Source: Jacaranda mimosifolia (Eukaryota; Streptophyta; Magnoliopsida; Lamiales; Bignoniaceae). Taken from it: a stretch of 64,000 nucleotides of DNA. Within the stretch, counting starts at the first letter, position 1. Every line of letters starts with the position of its first letter. Below the pieces are notes generated by a model. It searched no databases. It was not told the DNA's origin and worked only from the letters and a program-made list of their open reading frames with translations. The translations under genes and the position numbers were made by a program. This document shows, piece after piece, positions 20,306-32,626 of this stretch. The stretch spans positions 8,087,001 to 8,151,000 of the forward strand of contig CM032126.1 in the NCBI GenBank assembly GCA_018894105.1, read 5' to 3'.

Positions 20306-21153
20306 GGTCCAACGTGCTTATGGCTATCGAGGGATCAAATATACTACAGTGGCCCTGGAAGATACGAGATACACCGGCGAGACGAAACTCAAATAAGTAT
20401 TGCCGCTTCCATAAGGATCGAGGTCATGATACTAAGGATTGCATTCAGCTCAAGCATGAAGTAGAGAGGCTCATCAGGCAAGGATACTTGAAGGAGTTCA
20501 TTGCCAAAGAGTTCAGAACCAAAGGGCGCGAGTTCAAAGGAGAGCCAGGGAAAAAGAGGGATCGATATCGAACTCAAAATAGATCCCGTAGTAGGGAGGG
20601 GAAGGGCAAGGAGATAGCCAATGATCCCATGGGGGATAACTTACCCAAGCGAGGAGTCATATACATGATAGCAAGGGGTCCCACATCAGGGGATTCCCAT
20701 AGCGAGAGGAAGAAGCACGTCAGATCCATCAGGAACCAAGTAAACCAGAAAAGAACGAATGCCGTGATGAATATTGCTAATGAGCCTGTTATTACCTTTG
20801 ATGGAAGGGACTCTCAAGGGGTCATTGGATCCCAAAATGACCCCACGGTCATCATCGTAGACATAGCAAATTTCTCTGTGCACAAGGTCCTGATAGGTAG
20901 TGGAAGCTCAATGGACATAATATTTTTGGAGGTCTTAAAGAAGGTTGAGCTCACACTCATAAGAATCTCACCAGTATACACACCCTTAGTAGGATTTGGG
21001 GGAGCCGAGATCGTGCCAGTAGGAATAATCGACCTCCCGGTGTCCTTGGGAAAGGAATCGTGCCGCAAGACCCTGATGCTTAAACTTTTGGTGGTGGATG
21101 CCCCGTTCGCATATAATGTGGTCCTGGTAAGGCCTGGCCTGAATCAATTTTAG
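20290..21153 (+). pseudogene. gag C-terminus and aspartic protease of third gypsy element
   Basis: The 287-codon frame carries YCRFHKDRGHDTKDC then HEVERLIRQGYLKEFIA (gag knuckle), and later the protease VHKVLIGSGSSMDIIF, TPLVGFGGAEIVPVGI and VVDAPFAYNVVLVRPGLNQF. The active-site Asp expected before SGSS is Gly here (IGSGSS), so the enzyme would be dead even if expressed. A stop follows at 21,151 where the family reads on. Confidence 0.82.
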
Positions 21154-21479
21154 GCAATGGTCTCAACTTTCCACCTTAAAATGAAGTTCCCAACGAGTAG
21201 AGGAATTGGGAAAGTGAGTTGCGACCAGAAAGAAGCAAGGGAACATTACCATGTGTCTCTAAAAAAGAGGCTCAAGGGTGAAAGCTTGAACTCGGGATCG
21301 GGGTCGAAAGGCGAAGATGCAGGATCGAGGTCAAAGGGTAAAAAAGTCATTGTGGCTTCTGTTAAAGACCTTGCAAACTTGAAACCCCAGGATGAGAATA
21401 AGAAGAGGCGAGTAGAGGAATGCAGGATTGAACTAGCAGACGGGATCAAGGAGATCGAGTTAGTGCCGGGAGACTCGAT

Positions 21480-22465
21480 CAAGACGACTTGACAATCGAA
21501 TTCTTGCAACAAAACGTAGACGTCTTCACTTGGAAGCCTTTGGATTTTGAGGGGATAGACCCTGGGGTGATAGTGCACAGGTTAAATGTAGACCCCCAAG
21601 TCAGACCCGTCCAACAAAAAAAAGGAATCATGGGACAATGAAGATCCGAATCATTCAGGATAAAGTAAACGAACTACTGGAGGTGGGTTATGTCGTTGAG
21701 ATCCAGTTCACGAAGTGGCTGTCGAACGTGGTAGTCGTGCCAAAAATAGGTGATAAGTGGAGAGTGTGCACAAATTATTCAGACTTGAACAAGGCTTACC
21801 CAAAGGACCCTTATCCCTTGCCTCGGATCGACGTGCTGGTAAGTAGGATGTGCCCTCCTTAGCATGATGGATGCTTTCCAAAGATGCCACCAAATTTTTA
21901 TGGCAGAAGCGGATCGAGATAAGACGACATTTATGACTGAAAGAGGGATCTTTTGCTATAACGTCATGCCATTCGGATTAAAGAACGCGGGAGCCACCCA
22001 CCAGAGGTTGGTTAACAAGATGTTTAAGGACTAGGTCGGGGTCACAATGGAAGTATATGTGGACGATATGTTGTCAAGAGCCTGAATGAGCCCGATCACT
22101 TGGTGCATTTGGAAGAAGCTTTCACCATAATAAGAAAGTACAAGATGAAGCTCAACCTGTCTAAATGAACTTTTGGGGTCAAATTAGGGAGGTTCTTAGG
22201 GTAACTGGTTAGCGAGCGCGGGATAGAAGCGAACCCTGAAAAGATTAAGGCCATAACCGACATGAGCTCACCCAAGTTAGTAAAGGATATGCAGAAGTTG
22301 ACCGATAGGATCGCATCTTTAAATTGGTTCATCTCGAGGTCAGTCGATAAGAGTTTGCTATTCTTTAAGATCTTGAGGAACATGAAGAACTTTCAATGGG
22401 ATGATGTATCTGAGAAGGCTAGCAGAGATAATACAGAGAAAAAACCAAATGAAGTTGTGAAGTAA
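21480..22465 (+). pseudogene. partial reverse transcriptase of third gypsy element
   Basis: Motifs in two or three frames: VNELLEVGYVVEIQFTKWLS, DLNKAYPKDPYPLPRIDVLV, then after a frame change MMDAFQRCHQIFMAEADRDK, NVMPFGLKNAGATHQRLV and EVYVDDM with the catalytic Asp pair. Then come WFISRSVDKSLLFFKILRN. The sequence ends at about 22,465 without RNase H or integrase. Confidence 0.8.
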
Positions 22466-22645
22466 CCTGGGGGAATTTATACGATAGGAAGGTGACGGTT
22501 CACCCATCGAGGCGGCATCAATAGCCCAGATCAGAAGGGTTTGATCGGACGGCTGCGGTGAGTCAGCATCTACTTCCATAATTGCATAGGCTCATCTCCC
22601 CAAGTAGGAGTAGGAACCTATGCACTTTGGAAGTGGGGGAGTTAA

Positions 22646-23162
22646 TGATGGTAATTATTCCTGTGGATACGCGAAAAAACCATTTTACCTCATCACTATA
22701 ATTAAAATACCCACACAGGATAGGATCCGTGTCTTCGTACGCGGGTCGGGTTACGACCCGGATGAACCCAACTCGGACCGAGTCACAGCCCGAATGCTGG
22801 ATCGTTGATTAGCCGATGATCCCACTATGGTACAGTGCCAGTGCGATCCGTACAGGAAGGACTAAATGCAGCTTATAAAAAGCATATCCAGCATAATTCC
22901 AGGTCATGTCATATCACCTAATTACCACTTACTACCTGCATCTTATCTCCTCTTGATCTCGAACTCAATTAATCACCTCACTAACTTAGGCATCAGAGGG
23001 CCTTAGTTGAGGGCAATCTCAACTAGCCTAACGTGTTCTCTTGTGCTTAGGTTAGAAGCCTAAAATTCACTTGCATGGTTCTAGGTTAAAGTTAAGACTG
23101 CGAACAAGGGTATAAGGGACATTTCGGATCGAGGTCATAGCTGTGGAACTCGAGCTGCATCA
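22646..23162 (+). repeat. 3' LTR of third gypsy element
   Basis: The 517-bp repeat starts TGATGGTAATTATTCC after the purine tract and ends GCATCA. A TATA box (TTATAAAA) lies at about 22,873. It is longer at the start and inside than the left LTR, so it is the better guide to the family. Confidence 0.8.
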
Positions 23163-24245
23163 GATTTCTACTTGTTTTTGGGCATGTGCGGGATAAAGAG
23201 AGGATACTTCAGGGTGGCCCTTGGTTGTATGACAACAACTTATTGGTCTTAAGTGCATTGGGCAAAGACCAAGACCAGTCAACAGTGGCACTAGATTACT
23301 GTAATTTCTGGATTCACGTTTAGGGATTGCCATACTTTAAGCGGTCAATTGAGGTTGCATCCATTATTAGCAACACAATAGGAGTATTCAAGGAAGCTGA
23401 CATGGATTTTCAGAAATTTAACGGCGCTGGGGCTCTCCAGCTAAAAGTCACTCTCGATATCTCAAAAACCTTTCCGTTGAGTACTTTGCATTACAGGTAA
23501 GAATGGAGATAAAATTGTTACCTATCTGCAATATGAGAGGTTGTCGAATTTTTGTTATATCTGTGGCATTTTGGGTCATGTTGCAAAAGATTACGATAGT
23601 CAGTACTCTAATTCGTTCAATGCCGATGCACCACTCTAATACTGTCCATGGCTTCGAGCACTAATGTCTCGTATGGGTGGTAATGTTCATACAAATTATG
23701 GATGATTGCCTGTTTTTGATTCCACCGGCAACTCTTCCCATGGAGTCTTGTCTGCAAATGCCAAGGGGAAGGCTATTTTCAGAAACTTTGCAGTTACTTT
23801 GCATAATCGTGAAAGGGAAATTGCAAGGGGGGTTGATGATACATGTATATCAGGTACACCAGGATCTCACATGGAGCGACCCATTAATTAGAAGGTGGAT
23901 TAATGTGGTAATTTATTTAGGCTGAATTGTGAGTCTTAGACTGCCCAACTTCTCAAATGTGTTTCAAGTCTTTTCTTATTGGTTCCAATGCAGGTTGGGC
24001 CAAACCCCATCTTCGATTTACCTATGAGGCCATCTACAGTTCCTCCTAATGGGCCCAATATTGACCCACTAGAATTTGTTAAGCCCACTGACCAGTGCCT
24101 CAATTTGACTTTGAAATCTCCTCGTCAAAAAACTCCAACTAAATCCCACGCGAATATTCTAGGTGATTCCAATCTTGATTTAATTGATGTTCCTCTGCAC
24201 TTTCAAGCATGACAATCACCACCATCTAAGACTAGTAAGCGAGGA
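23163..24245 (+). pseudogene. LINE ORF1, C-terminal part
   Basis: Immediately after the gypsy LTR, LINE words resume: FLLVFGHVRDKERILQGGPW, LYDNNLLVLSALG, ALQLKVTLDI and the zinc knuckle CYICGILGHVAKD near 23,560. These are the typical second half of plant LINE ORF1 (DUF4283 plus zf-CCHC_4). Multiple frame changes and a stop at about 23,637 break it. Confidence 0.75.
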
Positions 24246-27200
24246 CGATAAGTTTTTGAATGTCAGTGCAGGCGAGTAGTTACTGTTTCTTGAAAAAGAC
24301 ATAATCTTGCACATAACCTATGGATTGAAGATGGAAAGCAAATACCTTCTGCGAGGAATAGGACACATGGGTCATCCTCAGAGGAAGTTGATGATTTGGT
24401 TTCAACAGCGGGCTTTATTGTGGCGTTAGGATATCTATGTGTATCTTAACTCTTTTTCTTCTTCCCATATTGATGCTGATATTATATCCAAGGAGGATGA
24501 ACATAGCTTTCGATTTACTGGTTTTTATAGTAACTCGATTGCTGCTAAGCATAGTTTATCTTGGCAACTTCTTCATCATTTGAATGTTATTTTATCTCCA
24601 ATTGAGAAATAGGATGGTTCTAATATGTCATATTCAAGGGCTACTAATTTTAGAAATGCTTTGAGTAATGCCACTTTACATGATTTGGGATTTGTGGGGT
24701 TCCCATTCACCTGGTGTAAACGATGATCGTTCTCATTTACGATCAGGGAATGACTTGACCGAGTTTGTGCATCTTCAGATTGTCTTCAAAGGTTTCACTA
24801 TCATTAAGTTAAACACATCTTTGGGAGAAATTCTGATCATTTGCCGTTGCTTATTGAGTTTGATACAACTGCCATGATATTAGGTATAAAAACTAAATAT
24901 GGGTTTCGTTTCGAATCCTTTTGGCTAAAATGTGATGATTGTGAGAAGATTATTCTGGATTCTTGGAGAAATTCTAATGCCATGCGAGATTAGGATGCTC
25001 TAGGTGATTAAGTCGGTGCAGAGTGGTCCTCATTCGGTGGAATAGAAATGTTATCGGTTCACTCCATAGGTTCAATCCATAAGAGGATTCAGAATCTCAA
25101 GAATCAAATAGAAGAGCTACCAAAAAGAGAATTGACAAATTCCTGAAAATCACTTATGCATTCGTTGCGGTTAGAATTGGATGAGTTTTTAGATCAGGAG
25201 GAACTAATGTGGAAACAACGATCGAGAGCAGATTGGATGAAAAATAGAGATCATAACACCAAATACTTTCATGCTAAAGCAACGACGCGCCACAAGAATA
25301 ATTACACACTGGTCTAAAATCTGATACAGGAGATTGGTGTACATCTAAATCTGATTTGGAGAATATCGTTTCCTCTTATTTTGATAACGTGTTCAAATCC
25401 TCTTGTCCGTTAGATAACCAGTTGGATTGGGTACTCCCACTTATTCCGACCAAAGTTATTGCTGACATTAACCAAAAGCTAAGTGAACCATTCATGTTAA
25501 AGCTGCATTGTCCCAAACGGCCCTTTTAAAAGCACAAGGCCCTGATGGAATGCCAGCAATCTTTTACCAACGCTTTTAGCATATTGTTGAACGAGACGTA
25601 ACCTCTTTTGCACTTAGGTTTTTAAATGATGATAAGAATATTACACAGCACAATTATACACATATTGTCTTGATTCCTAAGGTGAAACAACAGGAGGTCA
25701 TCAGTCAGTTTAGGCCTACTAGCATATGTAACGTTTCTTACAAGATTGCATCCAAGATGATAACTAACAGGCTTAAACCATTCATGAATCTTATTATCTC
25801 CGAAACTCAAATCAGCATTTGTTCGTTCGAGATTGATTATGGATAATATGCTTGTTGCATTCGAAGTCAATAACTACCTTCGGTGTTCTAGACGAGGCAG
25901 AATAGGCAAAATGGCCATAAAATTGGATATGCCTAAAGCATATGATAAAGTTGAGTGGGTCTTTCTACATCGTGTGTTGCTGAAACTTGGATTTACTGAT
26001 TCTTTTGTTGCACTAATTATGAAATATGTCACCATAATTTCCTATTCGATGGTGCTTAATGGTGAGAAACTTGGTTTCTTTTCTCCACAACGGGGACTAT
26101 AGACAGGGTGACCCCTTATCTCCGTTCTTGTTCTATTTTTCTGCAGAGGCTCTCAGCTCTCTTATCACTCATGTAGCTTTGAATGGTTCTATTGTTGGTA
26201 TTTCGATCTACAGGAATACACAGCAAATTACTCACTTGTTATTTGCGGATGATACGTTGCTTTTTTGTCATGCGTCTGAACATGCTGCAATTACAATTAC
26301 TAAGATCTTAACTATGTATGAAGAAGCTTCTGGCCAACATATTAATCTGAAGAAATCCTCAGTTGTATTCAGTAAAAATACAGAGCATGGGCTACAACAA
26401 AGCATTTAACAGATCCTTGGCATGCAAATTCTGGAAAAGCATGATAAGTATATGGGGCTACCTTCGGTCATAAATAGGACTAAGAAGGATATATTTGCAT
26501 ATATCTGAGAGCAAATTTGGAATCGGATCAATGGATATAGTGCAAAGACTCTATCTTCAGCTTAGAGGGAAGTCTTATTGAATTTGGTTGCTCAAGCGAT
26601 CCCAACATACATTATGAGCTGCTTTAAATTAATGAATGGTCTGATTAGAGAGATTGAAGCAATGATGGCTTCCTATTGGTAGGATAATCAGCGCTCAAGA
26701 AAAATTCACTAGACTCTATAGGATCAATTAGGCTATAGTAAAAGAGACGGGGAAACGGGATTTTGAGATTTACGGGGTTTTAACACAGCTCTCTTAGCAA
26801 AATAGGGCTGGAGATTGCTCCAATATCCTACCTCTCTGTTTGCTAAGCTTTTTAAAGCTAGATGTTTCCCAAATTGTGATGTGCTTCATTCTTCTTTGGG
26901 TCATAATCCTTTTTTCTCCTGGAGGGGTATTTGGCATTCGTTATCCTTACTACAAGAAGAAATTCACTGGAGGATTGGAAATTGTAATGATGTTTACATT
27001 TAGCAGGATAAATGGCTTCCTCGAAAACTTGCATTTTGAGTTTTCTCTCATTCGAATCTCATTCCCACTGATGCTCGGGTCTCAAACTGATTAATCAAGA
27101 AACTGGAACTTGAATATTTCATTGATTCAAGATGTTTTCCTTGCACCTGATGCTGAAACTATTTCTAGTGTACCTTTGGGCAGAAGGGACAATCCAAACA

Positions 27201-28261
27201 CCTTGGTATGGCATTATACACATTCTGGCACATTCTCTGTTAAATCTGCTTATCATCTTGCTATTGCAGTTAAGGAAAGATTGGATGCTACTAATAGAGG
27301 TTCATGTAGTACAATGGTGATCCTCGATTTTTCACTTATTTGGAAATGCAAAGTCCCACCCAAAGTCAAGCAATTTGCATGGCGTGCAATTCATAATTTT
27401 CTGCCTACAAAATCTATTCTATGTCAAAGGAAGCTGTCTGATGATTTGTTGTGTGATATTTGTCAGAATACACCAGAAGACGCTCTTCATTGCCTTCTTC
27501 ACTGTCATTTCACCATGCAAGTTTGGGCACTTTCCCATCTACTCGGTTCCATTATTCTCCATCCTGTTTCTTTTGTTTTAGAATGATTTTCAAAGATCTC
27601 TGCAGATAGTTCACAACAAGATCTTGATTTCATGCTTGTTGTATGTTGGTATTTATGGAAAAGGCCTAACAAATCTAAGTTTGAAAACACATGTTGGTCT
27701 CCTCTTCAAGTTGTGGACTTTGCTCATAATTTTCTTACTCAGTTTAGATTAGCAACATATTCTTTCGGTAACACTGGTGTAGAGCCTAGTATCACGTGTT
27801 GGCAAGCCCCACTTGATACACAAGTTAAGGTGAACTTTGATGCGGCTTTTTTCACAGAGGCAAAGTCCATTGGTATTGGTGTTATCCCAAGGGATTTCAG
27901 AGGTCACCTATAAGTCTGATTTTCTCGGCTTATTCCCATGCTAGTTGATTCTGAAGCATTCGCAGCCAGGTTTTCTTCTCAGGTGTGTGCTAATTTTGCT
28001 TGGCCCTCATTGATCATAGGAGGGGATTGCATTTCGGTCATCTATGCACTTCAAGATATGAGTTGCAATCTATTATCCATAGGGCTGATTATATCAGATG
28101 CTCGGAGAACTCTTCCTATTTTTATTCAGATGTCATTCAACCATACGCGACAGAGTGGGAATAAGTGTGCTCATCATCTAGTTGAACAAGCTTTGTATTT
28201 TCATAACTCTAGGTTGTTTGCACAAGTTGTATTAGACCAAGCTTTGGCTTTTGATTCTTAG
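24246..28261 (+). pseudogene. LINE ORF2: endonuclease, reverse transcriptase, zf-RVT, RNase H
   Basis: Traces of the endonuclease end at about 24,640-24,725 (HDLGFVGFPFTWCKR). RT words are KAQGPDGMPAIFYQRF, HIVLIPKVKQQEVISQFRP, LDMPKAYDKVEWVFL, LSPFLFYFSAEALSSLI and LLFADDTLLFCHA (catalytic Asp pair) between 25,500 and 26,400. The zf-RVT domain is at 27,340-27,540 (FSLIWKCKVPPKVKQFAWRA, CDICQNTPEDALHCLLHC). RNase H is at 27,800-28,250 (VKVNFDAAFF, DSEAFAARF, GGDCISVIYALQD, NKCAHHLVEQAL). Many TAG/TAA stops and frameshifts are present. ORF2 would nick DNA and reverse-transcribe the LINE RNA. Confidence 0.85.
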
Positions 28262-28427
28262 TTAATGAAAGTTTCATTTTGCTTCAATAATAATAATAAT
28301 TTGCCCCAAAAATTATTGAGGAGTTGGTTACATATAATTCTGATCCTAACAATAAAATACTAGCCACTCATCTTCCATCGCCCAACAACTAGCACAAAGC
28401 TCTTCATCCGCTAGGAAAAACCTCTAT

Positions 28428-29440
28428 TGATGGGTCGTGAAGAAGGACATATTTATTTGTTTAATAACTACTTCTCCAATAATCAATACACATTGAAATT
28501 TAATTTCGACGAAGGTTCAAAATGGGAAGACATGTATTCCTTTGCATAGTGAGTGCTCTTGAAAATCACGATTTTCTTCACGATGATGAAAGGTGCTATT
28601 GGTAGGTCCATTGTATCATCACTACAAAATTGCAAGTGTGCAACGCGGCAATTTATATGCTAGCTTGTGGAGTAGCAGCAGATGCCATAGATGACTATGT
28701 GCAAATAAGAGAAAATACTGCAATAAAATGCATAAGAAATTCTGCTCAAAAGGTGATTTAAGTTCGTAGGCCTCAATACTTGAGAAGACCAAATGCTGAC
28801 GACCTTCAACACCTACTTACTGTGGGAGGAATGCGTGGTTTTTCAGCTATGGTTGGTAACATTTACTGTATGCACTGGCCTAATTAGAAAAAGTGTCCAG
28901 CTTTGTGGAAAGGCATGTTTGCTTGAGGAGATCACAGGACTCCAACAATCATTCTTGAAGCAGTGATTTCATACAACTTATGGATATGGCATGCATGTTT
29001 TGGCCTTCCAAATGCGTACAACAACATAAATGTGCTGGGAAGTTCACTAGTATTTGATGATATTTTGTAAGAACGAGCTTCAACAATTCATTATACTGTA
29101 AATGGTAACAATTACGACATGGGATATTATCTTACAAAAGGCATATATTCGTCTTGGGCAATATTTGTAAAATCAATGCATAATCTCAAGGACCAAAAAC
29201 TAGATATTTTGTTGAAGCTCAAGAGACATTTAAAAGGATGTTGAGTGAACCTTTGGGGTGTTCCACACGTTTTACAATTATTTGTGGTCTTCTGCGTATG
29301 TGGAATGCAAAAATACTTGGCGAAATAATGAGAACATGCATCATAATGCGTAATATGATTGTTGAGGATGAGGGAGATACATATTCTCTTGAGATATCAA
29401 ATGACAACGTAGCCATCAATGATACAAAAATTCAAATCTC
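28428..29440 (+). pseudogene. PIF/Harbinger transposase (plant transposon protein type), dead
   Basis: From 28,431 one frame reads MGREEGHIYLFNNYFS, FRRRFKMGRHVFLCIVSALE, YMLACGVAADAIDDYVQI, VRRPQYLRRPNADDLQHLL, GMRGFSAMVGNIYCMHW, LEAVISYNLWIWHACFGLP and YDMGYYLTKGIYSSWAIFV. After a frame change near 29,210 it continues EAQETFKRMLSEPLG, ARMW-like LLRMWNAKILG and CIIMRNMIVEDE. This matches the Plant_tran (Harbinger-derived) family. The first catalytic Asp, usually in GSIDCMHW, is Tyr (GNIYCMHW), and the second, usually in NDINVL, is Asn (NNINVL). At least four in-frame stops are also present. Element ends were not found. Confidence 0.85.
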
Positions 29441-30490
29441 TTACGATCATTTACCTGAGTATGAATCATACATCCAGTATCTATGGGCTTGTTTGTTAAC
29501 AAATTCTCAATATATTTTCCAACTCTCAAAATTTAAACAAACAAACAATACATATTCTCCAACCCCACTCCCAAAATACAAAATTCATTCCCCAAAATAC
29601 TCTTACTAGTCACACACTCTAATACATTCTCCAATATTAACAACTTGTTATAAATTACCCCCTTCACATTACATATATATACACATACTACTACTCATTC
29701 AATCTATATATATATATATATAAATACTTTTAAAATATTCATTTAATCCCACAAACTCAACCAAAAAGTTATTGATGCGACATCTTGTTCCCTCTCAAAA
29801 CATAAACAAAAAACTAATTTTCTCTCAATTCCTTCTTTACCTACCACCCAAAATACAAATAAACAACCCCACTTCTCAAAAACTTGTTTGGCAAAAAAAT
29901 TGGGCAAAATGCCCCAATTATAAGTTACTATTATTTTGCATTTTAAAATTTAACAAAAATAGCAATTATTCATTTAATATTTGTGTAATATTTATTCAAT
30001 ATAATAACGTACTGTATTTATTATCTATAACTATTACTTTTAAATTTTAGGCATATTTTATCATAATATATTACAAACACATTAAAAAATAGTATATGAT
30101 ACTAAGTATAGTAATAAATAGTTTACACATATATATGGTAATATGTATATATGCTTATACATACAAATTAATATATAATATTATTAATTATATTATAAGT
30201 ATTTATTTACTCCTAATACATGTATATAATATATATTATTGAAATGTATATATTAATTAATTCTCATTCTTTTTCTTTGTATAAGAATATTATTCTTGTT
30301 TATTTCTTTGTGTATCTGTATATACATTAATAAATTAATGTTCAATTATATGAATAATATGTAGAAATATTTAGTGGTTATATATTTATATATGTATGTA
30401 TATTTTTATATTTTTCATATATACATATATTAGCAAATATATATATGTTTTAACAAACACAATATTTTATTACTTATATAGGTATTACAT
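29441..30490. other. AT-rich non-coding stretch
   Basis: No coding motif is visible. C-rich patches at 29,540-29,600 and 29,830-29,900 (CCCAAAATAC words) alternate with TA-rich DNA. The sequence may be the decayed 3' part of the Harbinger element or plain intergenic DNA. Confidence 0.5.
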
Positions 30491-30719
30491 AAATTGTATG
30501 CTTTCATATTACAAGAATATGGAAAAAATAAAATTTTATATTTATTACCGTTTATTGATTGAAAAACATGGTCATTAATTAGTGGCCGCTTTATATGATC
30601 ACATGAATTGTATGCTTTCATATTACAAAAATATGGAAACAATTAATTTTATATTTATTACCGTTTATTGATTGAAAAACATGATCATTAATTAGTGACC
30701 GAATTAGTGGCCGCTTTAT
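30491..30719. repeat. 114-bp tandem duplication
   Basis: The block beginning ATTGTATGCTTTCATATTAC and ending with GTGGCCGCTTTATATGATCA occurs at 30,493 and again at 30,607 with few differences. It lies at the inner edge of the CACTA-like terminus. Confidence 0.8.
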
Positions 30720-30986
30720 ATGATCACTAATATTAATGACCATTACTAATTAGTGACCGAATTAGTAACCACACAGAGTTCGGTCACTAGTTAGTGATCG
30801 AATCAGTGACTGAAAAAAGAGTCTGGTCACTAATTAATGACCAAATTAGTGACTGCTTTTCTATGGTCACTAATCGATCACTAATTTTTTAAAAATATTA
30901 TCTTTAAATTGATCACTAATCACTGATTAGTGACCGCTCAATCAGTCGCTAAAATTCGGTCACTAAAGCTCATTCTTTTTGTTGTG
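30560..30986. mobile_element. CACTA (En/Spm-like) terminus with subterminal repeats
   Basis: Short words of the type TTAGTGACCG, GGTCACTAAT and AGTGACTG recur many times in both orientations between 30,570 and 30,965. At the right border the sequence reads AGCTCATTCTTTTTGTTGTG; its reverse complement CACAACAAAAAGAATGAGC resembles the CACTACAAGAAAAATGAGC-type ends of plant CACTA elements. Subterminal arrays are binding sites for the transposase in that superfamily. The opposite end and a transposase were not found, so this is a fragment or a partner of an end I could not place. Confidence 0.6.
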
Positions 30987-32595
30987 TTTGGATACGTGAT
31001 AGAGGAAAGCATTAGAAATTGCAAGCCAACTTGATAGAGCATTGATTTGTAACGACTTAAGGAATCATTATCAAATCATGATAATTAAATTATACCAATT
31101 TATTAATTTATTTGTGTTTTTTTTTCCTTCAAGCATGTACCCTTTAATAAGCTACTTAACAAAATAATATTTTTTTCATTATTAATTTTTTTCTTTGTTA
31201 TTTTGAAACATTTTTTAAAAAGCTGAAATTAATTACATAATTGATAAAAATAAAAATACAGAAATATAATAATATAGAATAACTTAAATATATTAAAACA
31301 AAGTTATACACATTAAAATAGTATAAAAAGTGTAATTTTGGAGTAGAGAGAAAAATGAGAGTACTATTTTTGTAAGGTGCAACTTTTACTGATGAGGTAG
31401 AAAAATAAAATCAGAAATAGAACCTGCAAGGGTGGAGATAATAATAATAATACCCTTAGTCCATCCAAAATTATTAAGTGCCACGAGATGGGCGATGAAA
31501 AATCAGGGCGTCCCAATAAAACTGGAGGTTTAAGGCAAAATATAAAAATGAGATGTTTAATATATAATAAAAAATTAATTTTTTTAATACACATATTTTT
31601 TTAGTAATCATTTCATATTTTATAGAAAAAAATTTCTCGTATTTTATTAATTTCATCTAACATTCTTTTTCAATTGATAGCATAGCTAACCCATTTTATC
31701 TTTCTTGAAACGCTGACAGATTTTATTAGTTTCAATTTTAAAAAACTTATCTTGAAAAAAGAAAAAATAAATTTAAGAAATAAAATCTTGATTTATGGTA
31801 AAAGAGAACTAATACTCGTATTATTTAGTGATTAGTATTGACAAAGAATGAATAAGATAAGATTTTGATAAGAAAAGGAATAAGAATTAAAAGGATAGTG
31901 GAGAATTAGGAGAATTAAAAGTAATAAAATTTATATTTATATTTTTAATTAATTATTTATTGTAAGTTTAACTAATAAGGCCTTCAAATTAAAGGTCTTA
32001 TACTTTTCTTTAGGCCTAAATTGTTTGAAAAAGAAAATATATATATGAGGCTTCTAAACTAAAGACCTAATATTTTTAGGTCTAGAATGTATTAAAAAAA
32101 ATAGGAGTTATATTTTTATTTTTGAGGCCTAAAATATAGAAGAAACTATACAGAAGAGGCCTCCAAAATTTAAGGTTTAAGACAGTCGTTTTTTTTAAAC
32201 TAAAAGTAAAGTCACTCCAGTAAAAAAATATTAGTAATCTAATGATCAACAATCAATGAAAAATATCGGCTCCTATAATCATAATGATGAACAATAATGT
32301 GGGTGCGTTAGGCGGATGCACTATTATCATGCCAAACTCTATAAGAACCAACATTAAATATTTATTTGTATGCTCTATTTGTCTTATTAATAGCTTCCAC
32401 ATTGATAGTCTCCTCAGAATGTGCCTTCACCAGAAGAACATATCTTAGATTCGTAGGAAGTAGGAACACATTATTTACTTTGGTGACCTCACTTTTTTAA
32501 TTTTTTTTTACTCTGGCGACCGCACTAATTCCAAATGCTCTAAACTAAAAGTTTATTACGCTAGTACCAAAATAAATATTTTTTTTGATGGAAAA

Positions 32596-32626
<31 letters not shown>

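Larger units (their letters stand above)
18498..23162 (+). mobile_element. internally deleted Tat-like gypsy element inserted in LINE ORF1
   Basis: Similar LTRs occupy about 18,498-18,975 and 22,646-23,162, both ending GCATCA or ACATCA. The site TTGGCGCCGTCTGTGG follows the left LTR, and GGAAGTGGGGGAG precedes the right one. Coding remains are gag, protease and the first half of RT only. RNase H and integrase are absent, as the RT words stop near 22,460, about 185 bp before the right LTR. The left LTR seems to lack about 20 bases present at the start of the right LTR (TGATGGTAATTATTCC). LINE ORF1 words flank the element on both sides with about 10 codons missing. No clean target duplication was found, which fits a small deletion at the left border. 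Confidence 0.85.
18138..28310 (+). mobile_element. L1-type LINE with RNase H, interrupted by a gypsy element
   Basis: ORF1 starts at 18,296 and resumes after the nested gypsy element at 23,163. ORF2 with endonuclease, reverse transcriptase, zf-RVT and RNase H parts follows to 28,261. The 3' end is marked by a short AATAATAATAATAAT tail at about 28,285-28,300 instead of LTRs. The 5' end is set at the limit of the upstream duplication and is approximate. No target duplication could be matched. All frames are damaged. A C-terminal RNase H is typical of plant L1-like LINEs. Confidence 0.8.

Noticed and set aside
18138..28310. Target-site duplication for the LINE
   Set aside because: Sequences before 18,138 and after the AAT tail at 28,300 share only short AATTTGC-like words, too little to claim.
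28640..28665. CACTACAAAATTGC as a CACTA left end pairing with 30,986
   Set aside because: It lies within the coding match of the Harbinger transposase and shows no subterminal repeats.
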